DNA of 64,000 nt from Pigmentiphaga daeguensis (GTDB lineage Bacteria; Pseudomonadota; Gammaproteobacteria; Burkholderiales; Burkholderiaceae_B), in contig NZ_BAAAEN010000007.1 in the NCBI RefSeq assembly GCF_039523035.1, positions 124,001 to 188,000 on the forward strand, in the 5' to 3' direction. The translations under genes were made by a program, and so were the position numbers. Below, in pieces: positions 40,883 to 49,234 of the stretch (its first letter is position 1; each line of letters begins with the position of its first letter). Under the pieces are notes generated by a model. That model searched no databases. It saw only the letters and a program-made list of their open reading frames with translations, and had not been told where the DNA came from.

Positions 40883-41724
40883 CAGGCAACCATTCCGTTC
40901 AGTTTTTCATCGAGACCGTAGGCGGCATCCTGCCCACGGTAGTTGAGCAAAGAAGAAAGTTCGGCGGCGCTTTCGCAGACGCTGCGCGCCAGGCGCTCCA
41001 GGCGTCCGGCCTCGAGCGGCACGGCGGGCATCGCCACGCCCAGCGCGGCGGCGATGGCGCCGCCCTGCTCGCGCACCGGCGCGGCCAGGGTGGAGATGCC
41101 CGACTCGAAGAAGCCTTCGTGCAACAGATAGGGCCGCCGGCGGTCCTGCACCAGCAGCGCGTGCAATTGCTCCACCGAGCGGGGCGTGAACGCGTTGACG
41201 ACGGGCAGCGTCCCCTGCGGGTACAGCTCGCGCAGCGCTTCCAGGGACATGTCGGCCATCAGCACCCGGCCCAGCACCGTGGCATGGGCCGGCAGGCGCG
41301 TGCCGACGTTCACCGAGCTGGCGAGGGGCGTGTTGGCGGCGGCCTTGGCGACGTAGACGATGTCCGCGCCGTCGCGCACCACCAGATGGCAGGAGAGATT
41401 GAATTCGTTGCGCACCCGCTCCAGCAGGGGCGCCCCCAACTGGGTCAGCTCGAGCGAGGCGAGGTACTCGAAGCCCAGGCGCAGCACGGCCATGCCCAGC
41501 GAATAGTCGCGGCCGTTGTCCGCGCGATGGATGAAGCCCATGCGCTCGAGCGTGGCCAGCAACCGGAATACCGTGGTGCGGGGCACGCCCAGCCGACGCG
41601 CCAGTTCGGGCGCGTTCATGGCGCCCTGGGCCTGGCCGACCTCGCACAGCACCCGCAGGCCGCGCTCGAGGCCGGGAACGACGTACTTGTCCTGCGGGGT
41701 TTCCTGGGGGGAAAGCGGGTTCAC
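40882..41724 (-). CDS. IclR-family transcriptional regulator 1
   Basis: A 280-residue regulator with an N-terminal winged helix ('ELARRLGVPRTTVFRLLATLERMGF', residues about 40-65) and the C-terminal IclR effector domain ('VGTRLPAHATVLGRVLMADM' and a late 'AALGVAMPA'). It is a paralogue of the IclR at 49235, with roughly half of the residues the same and long shared blocks such as 'AVLRLGFEYLASLELT'. It is the first gene of the IclR-SDR-ThDP-ALDH unit, so it controls its own operon. The promoter block upstream is shared with the ABC operon at 53.6 kb. Confidence 0.93.
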   Translation of the reverse strand: MNPLSPQETPQDKYVVPGLERGLRVLCEVGQAQGAMNAPELARRLGVPRTTVFRLLATLERMGFIHRADNGRDYSLGMAVLRLGFEYLASLELTQLGAPLLERVRNEFNLSCHLVVRDGADIVYVAKAAANTPLASSVNVGTRLPAHATVLGRVLMADMSLEALRELYPQGTLPVVNAFTPRSVEQLHALLVQDRRRPYLLHEGFFESGISTLAAPVREQGGAIAAALGVAMPAVPLEAGRLERLARSVCESAAELSSLLNYRGQDAAYGLDEKLNGMVA

Positions 41725-41772
41725 GGCGCGCGCTGGGGTTCGGACGAGTGGCTAAGGGATGCGCATGGATAT

Positions 41773-41856
41773 CGTTTCAAATATGAACTGACAATCCATA
41801 CACGGAACAGAACGAAATATAGCCGCTCCGCCCCTTCGTCGGCACTAGGGTAAACC
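41773..41856 (-). promoter_or_regulatory. Promoter/operator block A, upstream of IclR 1
   Basis: On the minus strand the order is GGTTTACCC, 24 nt, GCTATATTT (probable -10 TATATT), then TTCCGTGTATGGAT and, 20 nt on, TTCATATTTGAA (a near-perfect palindrome). The same order with the same 24-nt spacing occurs at 53762-53845. The elements after the -10 are probable IclR-family sites. Confidence 0.6.
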
Positions 41857-41870
41857 CGAAATCGTGGTAT

Positions 41871-42188
41871 TCAGCGGGCTTCGGCGTCCAGGCCCAGCAC
41901 ACGCAGCCGCGCGCGCAGCCGCCGTATCTCGTTGCTCATGTCGAGGATCAGCGCCGCCGCGTCCAGGCTGGCATCGAAATCGCGCTGCAGGTCGCGGGCA
42001 GCCAGCGCCCGCCGCAGCGCGGCGCTGTCGAAGCACCAGTCGGCCGGACGGCCGCTGGCCTCGATGATGCCGACCTTGACCAATTGCAGCACCCAGGCTT
42101 CCTCGGCGCCGCAGGCCCGGGCCAGGTCCCCGGTGCTGAGCGGCTGGTCCTTGCCCACCAATGTGGCGGTGACGGCCACCGTCTTCAT
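41871..42188 (-). CDS. cbpM: Chaperone modulator CbpM
   Basis: A 105-residue MerR-like helix-turn-helix protein that in E. coli binds and inhibits the DnaJ-like co-chaperone CbpA. Visible are 'LSTGDLARACGAEEAWVLQLVKVGIIE' (residues about 17-44) and a C-terminal leucine/arginine helix, 'ALILDMSNEIRRLRARLRVL'. It follows cbpA directly (2-bp gap), the arrangement seen in many proteobacteria. The pairing with cbpA makes the assignment firm despite modest sequence conservation. Confidence 0.88.
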   Translation of the reverse strand: MKTVAVTATLVGKDQPLSTGDLARACGAEEAWVLQLVKVGIIEASGRPADWCFDSAALRRALAARDLQRDFDASLDAAALILDMSNEIRRLRARLRVLGLDAEAR

Positions 42189-42190
42189 CG

Positions 42191-43120
42191 TCAGTCTCCC
42201 AGGTTCCGGCGCGGGTCGAAGGGTATTTCCTGCGCCAGGTGTCTATAGGCGGCCTTCGCCTTTTCGGTATCGGCGGGCGGCCAGGCGATCTCCAGCACCA
42301 GATAGAGGTCGCCGGCCGGGTCGCCCGGGATGCCCCTGCCCTTCAGGCGCAGCTTGCGGCCGTTGCGCGAGTTCGCCGGCACGCCGACCTCGACCGGGCC
42401 GTGCGGCGTGGGCGCCCGCACCGTGGCGCCCAGCGCGGCTTCCCACGGGGCCACCGGCAGGTTCATGTACAGGTCGCGGCCCTCGGCCCGATAGCGCGGG
42501 TGGGGCTTGATCCGGACCTCGAGATAGAGGTCGCCATTCTCGCCGCCACCCAGGCCGGGCATGCCCTGCCCCGCCAGCCGGATGAACTGTCCCTCGCGAA
42601 TCCCGGCCGGGATGCGGACGCTCAGCGTGCGCGTCTGCAGCCGGGGCTGGCCGTTCTCGTCGTGGCCGATGGAGCGCAGCGAGATGTCGCGGGTCGCGCC
42701 GTGCAGGGCGTCGTCGAGGTCGATCTCGATGGCGGCGTGATGATCCTCGCCCCGGGCGCGCATCTGCGCGCCGCCCGGACGATGGCGCGCGCCGAACAGC
42801 GACGAGAAGAACTCGCTGAACGCGGCGTCGTCGCGAGGACTGGCCCCGCGGAACTCGAATCCGCTGTCCCAGTCGGGCGGAGGCCGGAAATCGCCGCCGG
42901 GCGAGACGCCGGCCGCCAGGTTGTCGTAGGCGGCCCGTTTCTCGGGATCCTTCAACACCTGGTAGGCCTCGTTGACGTCGCGCATGCGCTGCTCGGCGTC
43001 GGCCTCCTTGCTGACGTCCGGATGGTACTTGCGGGCCAGCTTGCGGTAGGCCTGCCGGATATCGTCGTCCGACGCCCCCTGCTCGACGCCCAAAGTAGCG
43101 TAGTAGTCCTTGAACTCCAT
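42191..43120 (-). CDS. cbpA: Curved DNA-binding protein CbpA (DnaJ-class co-chaperone)
   Basis: A 309-residue type II J-domain protein, about the size of E. coli CbpA (306). The J domain (residues 1-70) has the HPD motif in 'RKLARKYHPDVSKEADA'. A Gly/Phe/Pro linker follows, and then two C-terminal beta domains ('IEIDLDDALHGATRDISL' and 'APWEAALGATVRAPTPHG'). There is no cysteine zinc-finger, which excludes DnaJ itself. It stimulates DnaK and binds DNA non-specifically. The ATG at 43120 starts directly at the J domain. It is divergent from gluQ across 256 bp. Confidence 0.94.
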   Translation of the reverse strand: MEFKDYYATLGVEQGASDDDIRQAYRKLARKYHPDVSKEADAEQRMRDVNEAYQVLKDPEKRAAYDNLAAGVSPGGDFRPPPDWDSGFEFRGASPRDDAAFSEFFSSLFGARHRPGGAQMRARGEDHHAAIEIDLDDALHGATRDISLRSIGHDENGQPRLQTRTLSVRIPAGIREGQFIRLAGQGMPGLGGGENGDLYLEVRIKPHPRYRAEGRDLYMNLPVAPWEAALGATVRAPTPHGPVEVGVPANSRNGRKLRLKGRGIPGDPAGDLYLVLEIAWPPADTEKAKAAYRHLAQEIPFDPRRNLGD

Positions 43121-43182
43121 AGCCGCGGTCTCGCAAAGTAAAGTGCGCCCCCTGCCGTGGGATGGACCCGGCGGCCGAAGAC

Positions 43183-43209
43183 GCCGGCCCGGCACACCGC
43201 CGGGCCGGC
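43183..43209. repeat. Perfect 11-bp inverted repeat between cbpA and gluQ
   Basis: GCCGGCCCGGC and GCCGGGCCGGC flank a 5-nt ACACC loop. It lies in the 256-bp divergent gap, which otherwise shows no gene. It could be a cruciform or an insulating hairpin on either leader transcript. Function unknown. Confidence 0.5.
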
Positions 43210-43376
43210 CAGTTACTGTCTTATATGTGGGACACGCCGACCGATTTCAATCGTCGGGGGCGAAGACCGGCCTTCGTCCGTTTCCAGTCTATCAGGGCGG
43301 GCCGGACAGCAGAACCTCGTTGATTTGTGCCGTATCCTTCGAGGACTTCATTCGAACTCAAGGAACGGCGTCCCTC

Positions 43377-44267
43377 ATGCACGCGCCATCGGACTACGTC
43401 GGCCGCTTCGCCCCCAGCCCCACCGGCCCCCTGCACCAGGGCTCGCTGGTGGCCGCGCTGGCCAGCTACCTGGACGCCCGCGCCCACGGCGGGCGCTGGC
43501 TGGTGCGCATCGAGGACCTGGACGCTCCCCGGGTCGTGGAAGGCGCCGACCGCGTCATCCTCGAGCAACTGCGCGCGCTGGGCCTGCACTGGGACGGCGA
43601 GGTCCTCCACCAGTCCTCGCGCCACCAGGCCTACCGCGACGCCTTCGATGCGCTGCGGCGGCAGGGCATGGTCTACGCCTGCGGCTGCACGCGCAAGGAA
43701 ATCGCCGACTCCATCCTGAACTCGCGCGGCTACCTCCCGCCCGGCGAGCTGCCCTATCCGGGCACCTGCCGCGACGGGCTGCACGGCAAGCCGGCGCGCG
43801 CCTGGCGGCTGCGCGTGCCGCCGGGCGACGTGCGCATCGAAGATCGCTGGATGGGGGTGATCGAGCAGGACGTGGCGGCCGACGTGGGCGACTTCGTGCT
43901 TTTTCGCGCGGACGGGATGTGGGCCTACCAATTGGCCGTGGTGGTGGACGATGCCTGGCAAGGCGTCACCGACGTCGTCCGCGGCGAGGACCTGCTCGGA
44001 TCGACGCCCAGGCAGAAAGTCCTGCAGACGCTGCTGTCCCTGCCGGTTCCCCGCTGGATGCACGTGCCGGTGGTGGTCAATGCCGACGGGCAGAAACTGT
44101 CGAAGCAGACCGGCGCCGCGGCGATCGATACGCGCCGGCCGTTGGCCGCGTTGCAGGAGGCATGGCGCCACCTGCAATTCGAGCCGCTGCCGGCGGCGGA
44201 CGCCCCGGCCTTCCTGGCCGAGGCCACGGACCGCTGGGCGCGGCGATGGGAAATACGCGGGGGGTGA
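43377..44267 (+). CDS. gluQ: Glutamyl-queuosine tRNA(Asp) synthetase
   Basis: A 296-residue truncated glutamyl-tRNA synthetase paralogue that attaches glutamate to the queuosine base of tRNA(Asp). It has the catalytic core only: the HIGH-like 'RFAPSPTGPLHQGSLVAAL', the KMSKS-like 'GQKLSKQTGA' and the zinc-site cysteines in 'YACGCTRKEI'. It lacks the anticodon-binding domain, which explains the length (E. coli enzyme about 300). The ATG at 43377 precedes the 'YVGRFAPSP' start; AAGGA lies 12 nt upstream. It is a stand-alone gene. Confidence 0.94.
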   Translation: MHAPSDYVGRFAPSPTGPLHQGSLVAALASYLDARAHGGRWLVRIEDLDAPRVVEGADRVILEQLRALGLHWDGEVLHQSSRHQAYRDAFDALRRQGMVYACGCTRKEIADSILNSRGYLPPGELPYPGTCRDGLHGKPARAWRLRVPPGDVRIEDRWMGVIEQDVAADVGDFVLFRADGMWAYQLAVVVDDAWQGVTDVVRGEDLLGSTPRQKVLQTLLSLPVPRWMHVPVVVNADGQKLSKQTGAAAIDTRRPLAALQEAWRHLQFEPLPAADAPAFLAEATDRWARRWEIRGG

Positions 44268-44310
44268 GGCCGGGGCGCGGCCGGCGCCCCGATCATGCGC
44301 GGCGAGAAAC

Positions 44311-45711
44311 TCAGTCCTTCTTGCCGCCGCCCAGCAGCACGGCCAGCGGCCGCTTGGCGGAGGTGCGCGCCGGCACGGGAGGCGCCTCGGTGCGGGCAGG
44401 CTCGGCGCCGGCCGCGGGCACGTAGGGACGGAAGAAGAAATCGTCGACGGGCTTGGACGGCGGCTCGTAGCGATGGCGTTCGCCGCGCTCGCCGCGTCCG
44501 CCATGGCCACGGACCGGACGCTCGCCGCGCGACGAGGCCAGCAGCGAGGCGGGCAGGTCCAGCTGGCCGCGCGGGATCTGGCGCTTGATCAGCTTCTCGA
44601 CGTCGAGCAGGAACTTCTCTTCCTCGGGCGTGAACAGCGCGATGGCCTCGCCCGTGGCGCCGGCGCGGCCGGTGCGCCCGATGCGGTGCACGTAGTCCTC
44701 GGCGTTATAGGGCAGGTCGTAGTTGATCACGCAGGGCACGCCGGCCACGTCCAGGCCCCGGGCCGCGACGTCGGTCGCCACCAGCACTTCCAGCTCGCCG
44801 GCCTTGAAGGCCTCGAGCGCCTTCATGCGATCGGCCTGGGTCTTGTCGCCGTGGATGGATTCGGCGCGCACGCCGTCGCGCTCGAGCTGCCGCGCCAGGC
44901 GGGCGGTGCCGATCTTCGTGTTGGAGAACACGATGACCTGCTTCAGGCCGCGCGACTTGACCAGGTGCACGACCGCTGCACGCTTGGCGTCGCCGCTGAG
45001 CTTGTAGGCGATCTGGCTGACGGTGTCGGCGGTGGCGTTGCGTGCCGCGACCTCGATCTCGACCGGCTGCGTCAGGTACGAGCGCGCCAGCTTGCGGATC
45101 TCGTTGCTGAAGGTGGCCGAGAACAGCAGCGTCTGGCGCTGCTGGGGCAGCAGGCGGATGATGCGCTCGAGATCCGGCAGGAAGCCCATGTCGAGCATCC
45201 GGTCGGCCTCGTCCAGCACCAGCATGCCGACCTGGCCCAGGTTGATGGTCTTTTGCTCGACGTGGTCGAGCAGGCGCCCCGGCGTCGCGATCAACACCTC
45301 GCAGCCGCGCCGCACTTCTTCCTTCTGCGGGCCGATGTCGACCCCGCCGAAGACCACGGCCGCGCGCAGGGGCGTGAACTGGCTGTAGCGCTTGACGTTG
45401 TCGGCCACCTGGTCGGCCAGCTCGCGCGTGGGCGTAAGGATCAGCGCGCGGACGGGATGCCGTGCCGGCGAGGCGCTGTGGTTGGCCAAGGGCATGAGCC
45501 GATGGAGGATGGGAAGGGTGAAAGCCGCGGTCTTTCCGGTTCCGGTTTGCGCTGCGCCCATTACGTCGCGGCCGCTGGTGACGACCGGAATCGCTTGCGC
45601 CTGGATAGGCGTCGGAATGGTGTACCCGGTGGCGACGACCGCCTTGAGTATGTCGGGGTGCAGGCCGAAATCGGCAAAAGAACTGGGCCCTGATGCCGCT
45701 GTATCTGTCAT
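44311..45711 (-). CDS. rhlE: DEAD-box ATP-dependent RNA helicase (RhlE group)
   Basis: A 466-residue RNA helicase. Core motifs in order: Q motif 'GYTIPTPIQAQAIP', Walker A 'AQTGTGKTAAF', 'PTRELADQV', 'TPGRLLDHV', DEAD in 'MLVLDEADRML', 'FSATFS' and 'HRIGRTGRAG'. The C-terminal extension (residues about 375-466) is rich in Arg and Gly ('RGERPVRGHGGRGERGERHR') and probably binds RNA. Such enzymes act in ribosome assembly and RNA decay, often in the cold. The RhlE subgroup is my best match by core sequence and tail. Confidence 0.9.
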   Translation of the reverse strand: MTDTAASGPSSFADFGLHPDILKAVVATGYTIPTPIQAQAIPVVTSGRDVMGAAQTGTGKTAAFTLPILHRLMPLANHSASPARHPVRALILTPTRELADQVADNVKRYSQFTPLRAAVVFGGVDIGPQKEEVRRGCEVLIATPGRLLDHVEQKTINLGQVGMLVLDEADRMLDMGFLPDLERIIRLLPQQRQTLLFSATFSNEIRKLARSYLTQPVEIEVAARNATADTVSQIAYKLSGDAKRAAVVHLVKSRGLKQVIVFSNTKIGTARLARQLERDGVRAESIHGDKTQADRMKALEAFKAGELEVLVATDVAARGLDVAGVPCVINYDLPYNAEDYVHRIGRTGRAGATGEAIALFTPEEEKFLLDVEKLIKRQIPRGQLDLPASLLASSRGERPVRGHGGRGERGERHRYEPPSKPVDDFFFRPYVPAAGAEPARTEAPPVPARTSAKRPLAVLLGGGKKD

Positions 45712-45893
45712 GGTGGGCGGACCACCAATGCCGCAACACGATGATGCGTATCAATAGTCCAGAAAAATCAAAGACTTAGATTTTACCCCAAAAGCCGCCC
45801 TGTCAGCCAGGAAGAAAAACGGCGGCGACCTGGCCCGCCGCCTCGCCCCACCATGCTGTAATGGCGGCATCGCCACCCTGCTCCGCATGCGCC

Positions 45894-46628
45894 ATGCGCC
45901 TGTCCGTCATCATCATCGCCCGCAACGAGGCCCGCAATCTGGCCGACTGCCTGGAATCGGTCCGCTTCGCCGACGAAATCGTCGTGGTCGACTCGGGCAG
46001 CACCGACGAGACGGTGGACATCGCGCGCAGCCTTGGCGCCCGGGTCGAGGTCACCTCGGACTGGCCGGGCTTCGGCCCGCAGAAGAACCGCGCGCTGGCC
46101 CTGGCCACCGGCGACTGGGTATTGTCGCTGGACGCCGACGAGCGGGTGACGCCCGAACTGGCCGCCGCCATCGCCGACACCCTGCGCGCTCCGCGCCACG
46201 ATGCGTACGACATGCCGCGGCTGTCCAGCTTCTGCGGCCGCTTCATCCGGCACAGCGGCTGGTGGCCCGATCGCGTGCTGCGCCTGTTCCGGCGCGGCAC
46301 GGCGCGCTTCAGCGACGACCTGGTGCACGAGAAGGTGGTCGCCGACGGCGAGGTGGGGCACCTGGCGCCGCATCTGCTGCACTACACCTATCCCGACCTG
46401 GACAGCGCCATCGCGAAGATGAACCGCTATTCCACCGACAGCGCGCAGGCTTTACACGCGCGCGGCCGGCGCGCCGGCATGGGCGCGGCGATCGGCCATG
46501 GCGCCTGGACCTTCGTGCGGCTGTACCTCTTCAAGCGCGGCTTCCTGGACGGCCGCCATGGGTTCCTGCTCGCGGCCACCGCGGCCGCCGGCAGTTTCTA
46601 TCGCTACGCGAAGCTCAGCCTGAAGTAG
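45894..46628 (+). CDS. Glycosyltransferase family 2 (WaaE/KdtX-like LPS core enzyme)
   Basis: A 244-residue inverting GT-A glycosyltransferase. It starts 'RLSVIIIARNEARNLADCLES', has 'EIVVVDSGSTDETVDIA' and 'WPGFGPQKNRAL', and the metal-binding acidic motif 'LSLDADERV'. The C-terminal part includes a basic amphipathic membrane-association segment. This is the LgtF/WaaE/KdtX pattern, enzymes that add glucose to heptose I of the LPS core. I use the ATG at 45894, directly before the domain, instead of one 33 bp upstream. The neighbours are unrelated. Confidence 0.87.
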   Translation: MRLSVIIIARNEARNLADCLESVRFADEIVVVDSGSTDETVDIARSLGARVEVTSDWPGFGPQKNRALALATGDWVLSLDADERVTPELAAAIADTLRAPRHDAYDMPRLSSFCGRFIRHSGWWPDRVLRLFRRGTARFSDDLVHEKVVADGEVGHLAPHLLHYTYPDLDSAIAKMNRYSTDSAQALHARGRRAGMGAAIGHGAWTFVRLYLFKRGFLDGRHGFLLAATAAAGSFYRYAKLSLK

Positions 46629-46655
46629 GCGCGGAGGCAAAACCGGCGAGCGGCC

Positions 46656-47732
46656 ATGCGCAAGATCATCCACTGCGATTGCGATTGCTTCTACGCGTCG
46701 ATAGAAATGCGCGACGACCCCAGCCTGCGCGGCCGGCCGCTGGCCGTGGGCGGGCGCCCCGAGACCCGCGGCGTGGTGGCCACCTGCAACTACGAGGCGC
46801 GCAAGTACGGTATCCATTCCGCGATGTCGTCGGCACGCGCGGTACGGCTGTGCCCGGACCTGCTCATCATTCCGCCCAGGATGGAGATGTATCGCGTGGC
46901 CTCGGCGCAGATCATGGACATCTACCGCGACTACACCGAACTGGTCGAGCCGCTGTCGCTGGACGAGGCCTACCTGGACGTGACCGGCAGCAACCGGCTG
47001 CGGGGCAGCGCCACGCTGATCGCCAGCGAGATCCGGCAACGCGTGGCGCAGACCGTCGGCATCACGGTCTCGGCGGGCGTCGCGCCCAGCAAGTTCGTGG
47101 CCAAGATCGCCAGCGACTGGAACAAGCCGGACGGTCTGTTCGTGGTACGCCCCCAGGACGTGGACGCCTTCGTGGCGGCCCTGCCCGTGTCCAAGCTGCA
47201 CGGCGTGGGCAAGGTGACCGGCGCGCGGCTCAAGACGCTGGGCGTGGAAACCTGCGCCGACCTGAGAGCGTGGGAACACGACCGGCTGCGCGAGGAATTC
47301 GGCGCGTTCGGCGAACGCCTGTACGACCTGTGCCGCGGCATCGACCACCGCGAGGTCTCGCCCACCCGCGAGCGCAAGTCGGTAAGCGTGGAACAGACCT
47401 TCGTCACGGACCTGCACACCCTGGAGGCGTGCCAGGAACTCCTGCGCGAGATGCTGGACCAGCTCGACGCGCGCGTGCGCCGCGCCGACGCCCAGAACCA
47501 CATCCAGAAGCTGTTCGTGAAGCTGCGCTTCTCGGACTTCAACCGCACCACCGCCGAGGGCGTGGGCGCGGCGCTGGACGAGGAACAGTTTCGCATCCTG
47601 CTGGCCACGGCCTTTCGCCGCAACCCCCGCGCCGTGCGGCTGATGGGACTGGGCGTGCGCCTGGGCACGCCCGGCGGACAGCTCGCGCTGTTCGGCGATC
47701 AGCCTACGGTTTCGGAACCCGACACCGTATAG
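46656..47732 (+). CDS. dinB: DNA polymerase IV
   Basis: A 358-residue Y-family translesion polymerase. The catalytic acids are in 'CDCDCFYASIEM' (Asp8) and 'LSLDEAYLDVTGS' (Asp and Glu near 103-104). 'GVAPSKFVAKIASDWNKPDG' and the little-finger domain follow. The C-terminus ends with a clamp-binding motif 'QLALF', ten residues before the end. The last 34 bp overlap the convergent metal-binding protein gene. It is placed 27 bp after the glycosyltransferase and may be read from the same transcript. No clear LexA box was seen. Confidence 0.95.
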   Translation: MRKIIHCDCDCFYASIEMRDDPSLRGRPLAVGGRPETRGVVATCNYEARKYGIHSAMSSARAVRLCPDLLIIPPRMEMYRVASAQIMDIYRDYTELVEPLSLDEAYLDVTGSNRLRGSATLIASEIRQRVAQTVGITVSAGVAPSKFVAKIASDWNKPDGLFVVRPQDVDAFVAALPVSKLHGVGKVTGARLKTLGVETCADLRAWEHDRLREEFGAFGERLYDLCRGIDHREVSPTRERKSVSVEQTFVTDLHTLEACQELLREMLDQLDARVRRADAQNHIQKLFVKLRFSDFNRTTAEGVGAALDEEQFRILLATAFRRNPRAVRLMGLGVRLGTPGGQLALFGDQPTVSEPDTV

Positions 47733-47908
47733 CCGGCCTCTTCGATCAGCTTGGCGATGCGCGCGGCATCGCCGGCCTGGTCGACGCGCACCTTCCCGGC
47801 ACCCAGGTCGACCTCGACATGGGCCTGGGGATAGGCGGACTGCACCGCCTGGGTAACGGACTTGACGCAGTGTACGCAGCTCATTCCCTGCACCTGGAAT
47901 TCAAACAT
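47699..47908 (-). CDS. Heavy-metal-associated domain protein (CopZ-like metallochaperone)
   Basis: A 69-residue single HMA domain, the size of CopZ/Atx1-type copper chaperones. The metal site is 'GMSCVHCVKSV', a Cys-x2-Cys near residues 11-14, and the beta-alpha-beta pattern continues with 'AHVEVDLGAGKVRVD'. It probably carries Cu(I) to a P-type ATPase, none of which is in the window. Its 3' end lies inside dinB on the other strand (34-bp overlap), so the last 11 codons are doubly coding. Confidence 0.9.
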   Translation of the reverse strand: MFEFQVQGMSCVHCVKSVTQAVQSAYPQAHVEVDLGAGKVRVDQAGDAARIAKLIEEAGYTVSGSETVG

Positions 47909-47964
47909 GGCATGACTCCTTTCGTGATGGTGTAGCCAGTATTTCCCTTCCCACGATGGCAAGG

Positions 47965-49224
47965 TCAAGCGCCGTTGCGCCGCGCCAACCAACGGGCCGC
48001 GCCCAGCCCCGACCAACGGCCGCTGGCCAGGCAGGCCGTGAGCAGATAGCCCCCGGTGGGCGCCTCCCAGTCCAGCATTTCGCCGGCGCAGAAGACACCG
48101 GGCAGCGCACGCAGCATGCCGTGCTCGTCCATGCCTTCGAACGCCACGCCGCCCGCGCTGCTGATGGCCTCGTCGATCGGGCGCGGCGCGCGCAGCGTCA
48201 ACGGCAGCGATTTCACCCAGGCGGCCAGCCGGACGGGATCCTGGAAATCGGCGGCCGGCACGATTTCGCGCAGCAGGCCCGCCTTCACGCCATCCACCTT
48301 GATGCGCGCGCGCAGATGGTTGGCCATGGACTTGCTGCCGCGCGGCCACGCCAGTTCCCGCGCGACGCGCTCGAGGCCAAGCCCGGGCGCCAGGTCCAGC
48401 CTCAGCTCGGCGCGGCCGTGCCGGGCAATGGCCTCTCGCAGGCGGGCGGACGCGGCGTAGATGAGGCTGCCTTCGACGCCATAGTCGGACACGACGAACT
48501 CGCCGCTTCGGCACCAGTCGCCCTGGTCATCGGACATGGAGAGCGTGACGGCGCGCACGGGCTGCCCAGCGTAGCGCTCGCGCAAGTGCGGGCTCCAATC
48601 GATCTCGAAACCGCAGTTGGCCGGCACCAGCGGCTCGACGCGCACGCCGCGCCCGGCCAGCCACGGCACCCAGGCCGCATCCGAGCCCAGCCTCGGCCAA
48701 CTGGCCCCGCCCAGGGCCAGCACCACCGCGTCATGGCGATGGGCCGTGCGGCCACCGGGCGTATCGAAGGCCAGCGCGCCGTCCGCCTCCCATCCCAGCC
48801 ACCGATGCCGCATGTGCAGGCGCACGCCCCGTTCCCGCAGGCGATGCAGCCACGCGCGCAACAGCGGCGCGGCCTTCATCTCTTTCGGAAAGACCCTGCC
48901 CGAGGATCCGACGAACGTATCTATGCCCAGGCCTTCGGTCCAATCGCGTACGGCCTGGGCGCCGAACGCCTCGAGCATGGGAGCTAGCACGCGGGCCCGG
49001 TCGCCGTAGCGGGACAGGAACGCCGCGTGGGGTTCGGAATGGGTGATGTTCAGGCCGCCTATGCCGGCCAGCAGGAACTTGCGGCCCGCCGACGGCATGG
49101 CGTCGTAGACGTCCACGGCGATGCCGGCCCCGGCCAGCACCTCGGCCGCCATCAGGCCGGCGGGCCCGGCCCCCACCACCGCGGCGCGGGCAGACACGGT
49201 CAATGGCGCCGCCATGCCCGGCAT
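47965..49224 (-). CDS. NAD(P)/FAD-dependent oxidoreductase (HI0933-type flavoprotein)
   Basis: A 419-residue flavoprotein. The N-terminal Rossmann motif is 'AAVVGAGPAGLMAAEVLAG', followed by 'GRKFLLAGIGGLNITHSE' and 'VVLALGGASWPRLGSD'. 'AISSAGGVAFEGMDEHGM' and the closing 'CAGEMLDWEAPTGGYLLTACLASGR' are hallmarks of the HI0933/BaiN group, related to the family sometimes named flavo_PP4765. The reaction is not known for this branch. Start codons at 49224 and 49215 are both possible; the longer is given. It follows the IclR gene by 10 bp and may be co-transcribed with the ABC operon. Confidence 0.9.
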   Translation of the reverse strand: MPGMAAPLTVSARAAVVGAGPAGLMAAEVLAGAGIAVDVYDAMPSAGRKFLLAGIGGLNITHSEPHAAFLSRYGDRARVLAPMLEAFGAQAVRDWTEGLGIDTFVGSSGRVFPKEMKAAPLLRAWLHRLRERGVRLHMRHRWLGWEADGALAFDTPGGRTAHRHDAVVLALGGASWPRLGSDAAWVPWLAGRGVRVEPLVPANCGFEIDWSPHLRERYAGQPVRAVTLSMSDDQGDWCRSGEFVVSDYGVEGSLIYAASARLREAIARHGRAELRLDLAPGLGLERVARELAWPRGSKSMANHLRARIKVDGVKAGLLREIVPAADFQDPVRLAAWVKSLPLTLRAPRPIDEAISSAGGVAFEGMDEHGMLRALPGVFCAGEMLDWEAPTGGYLLTACLASGRWSGLGAARWLARRNGA

Positions 49225-49234
49225 TCCGCCCCGG

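Noticed and set aside
41815..41823. A standard sigma-70 -35 box 17 bp upstream of the TATATT in the shared promoter blocks
   Set aside because: No TTGACA-like hexamer is found at that distance in either block; GGTTTACCC lies too far away, so an activator-dependent promoter or another explanation is needed.
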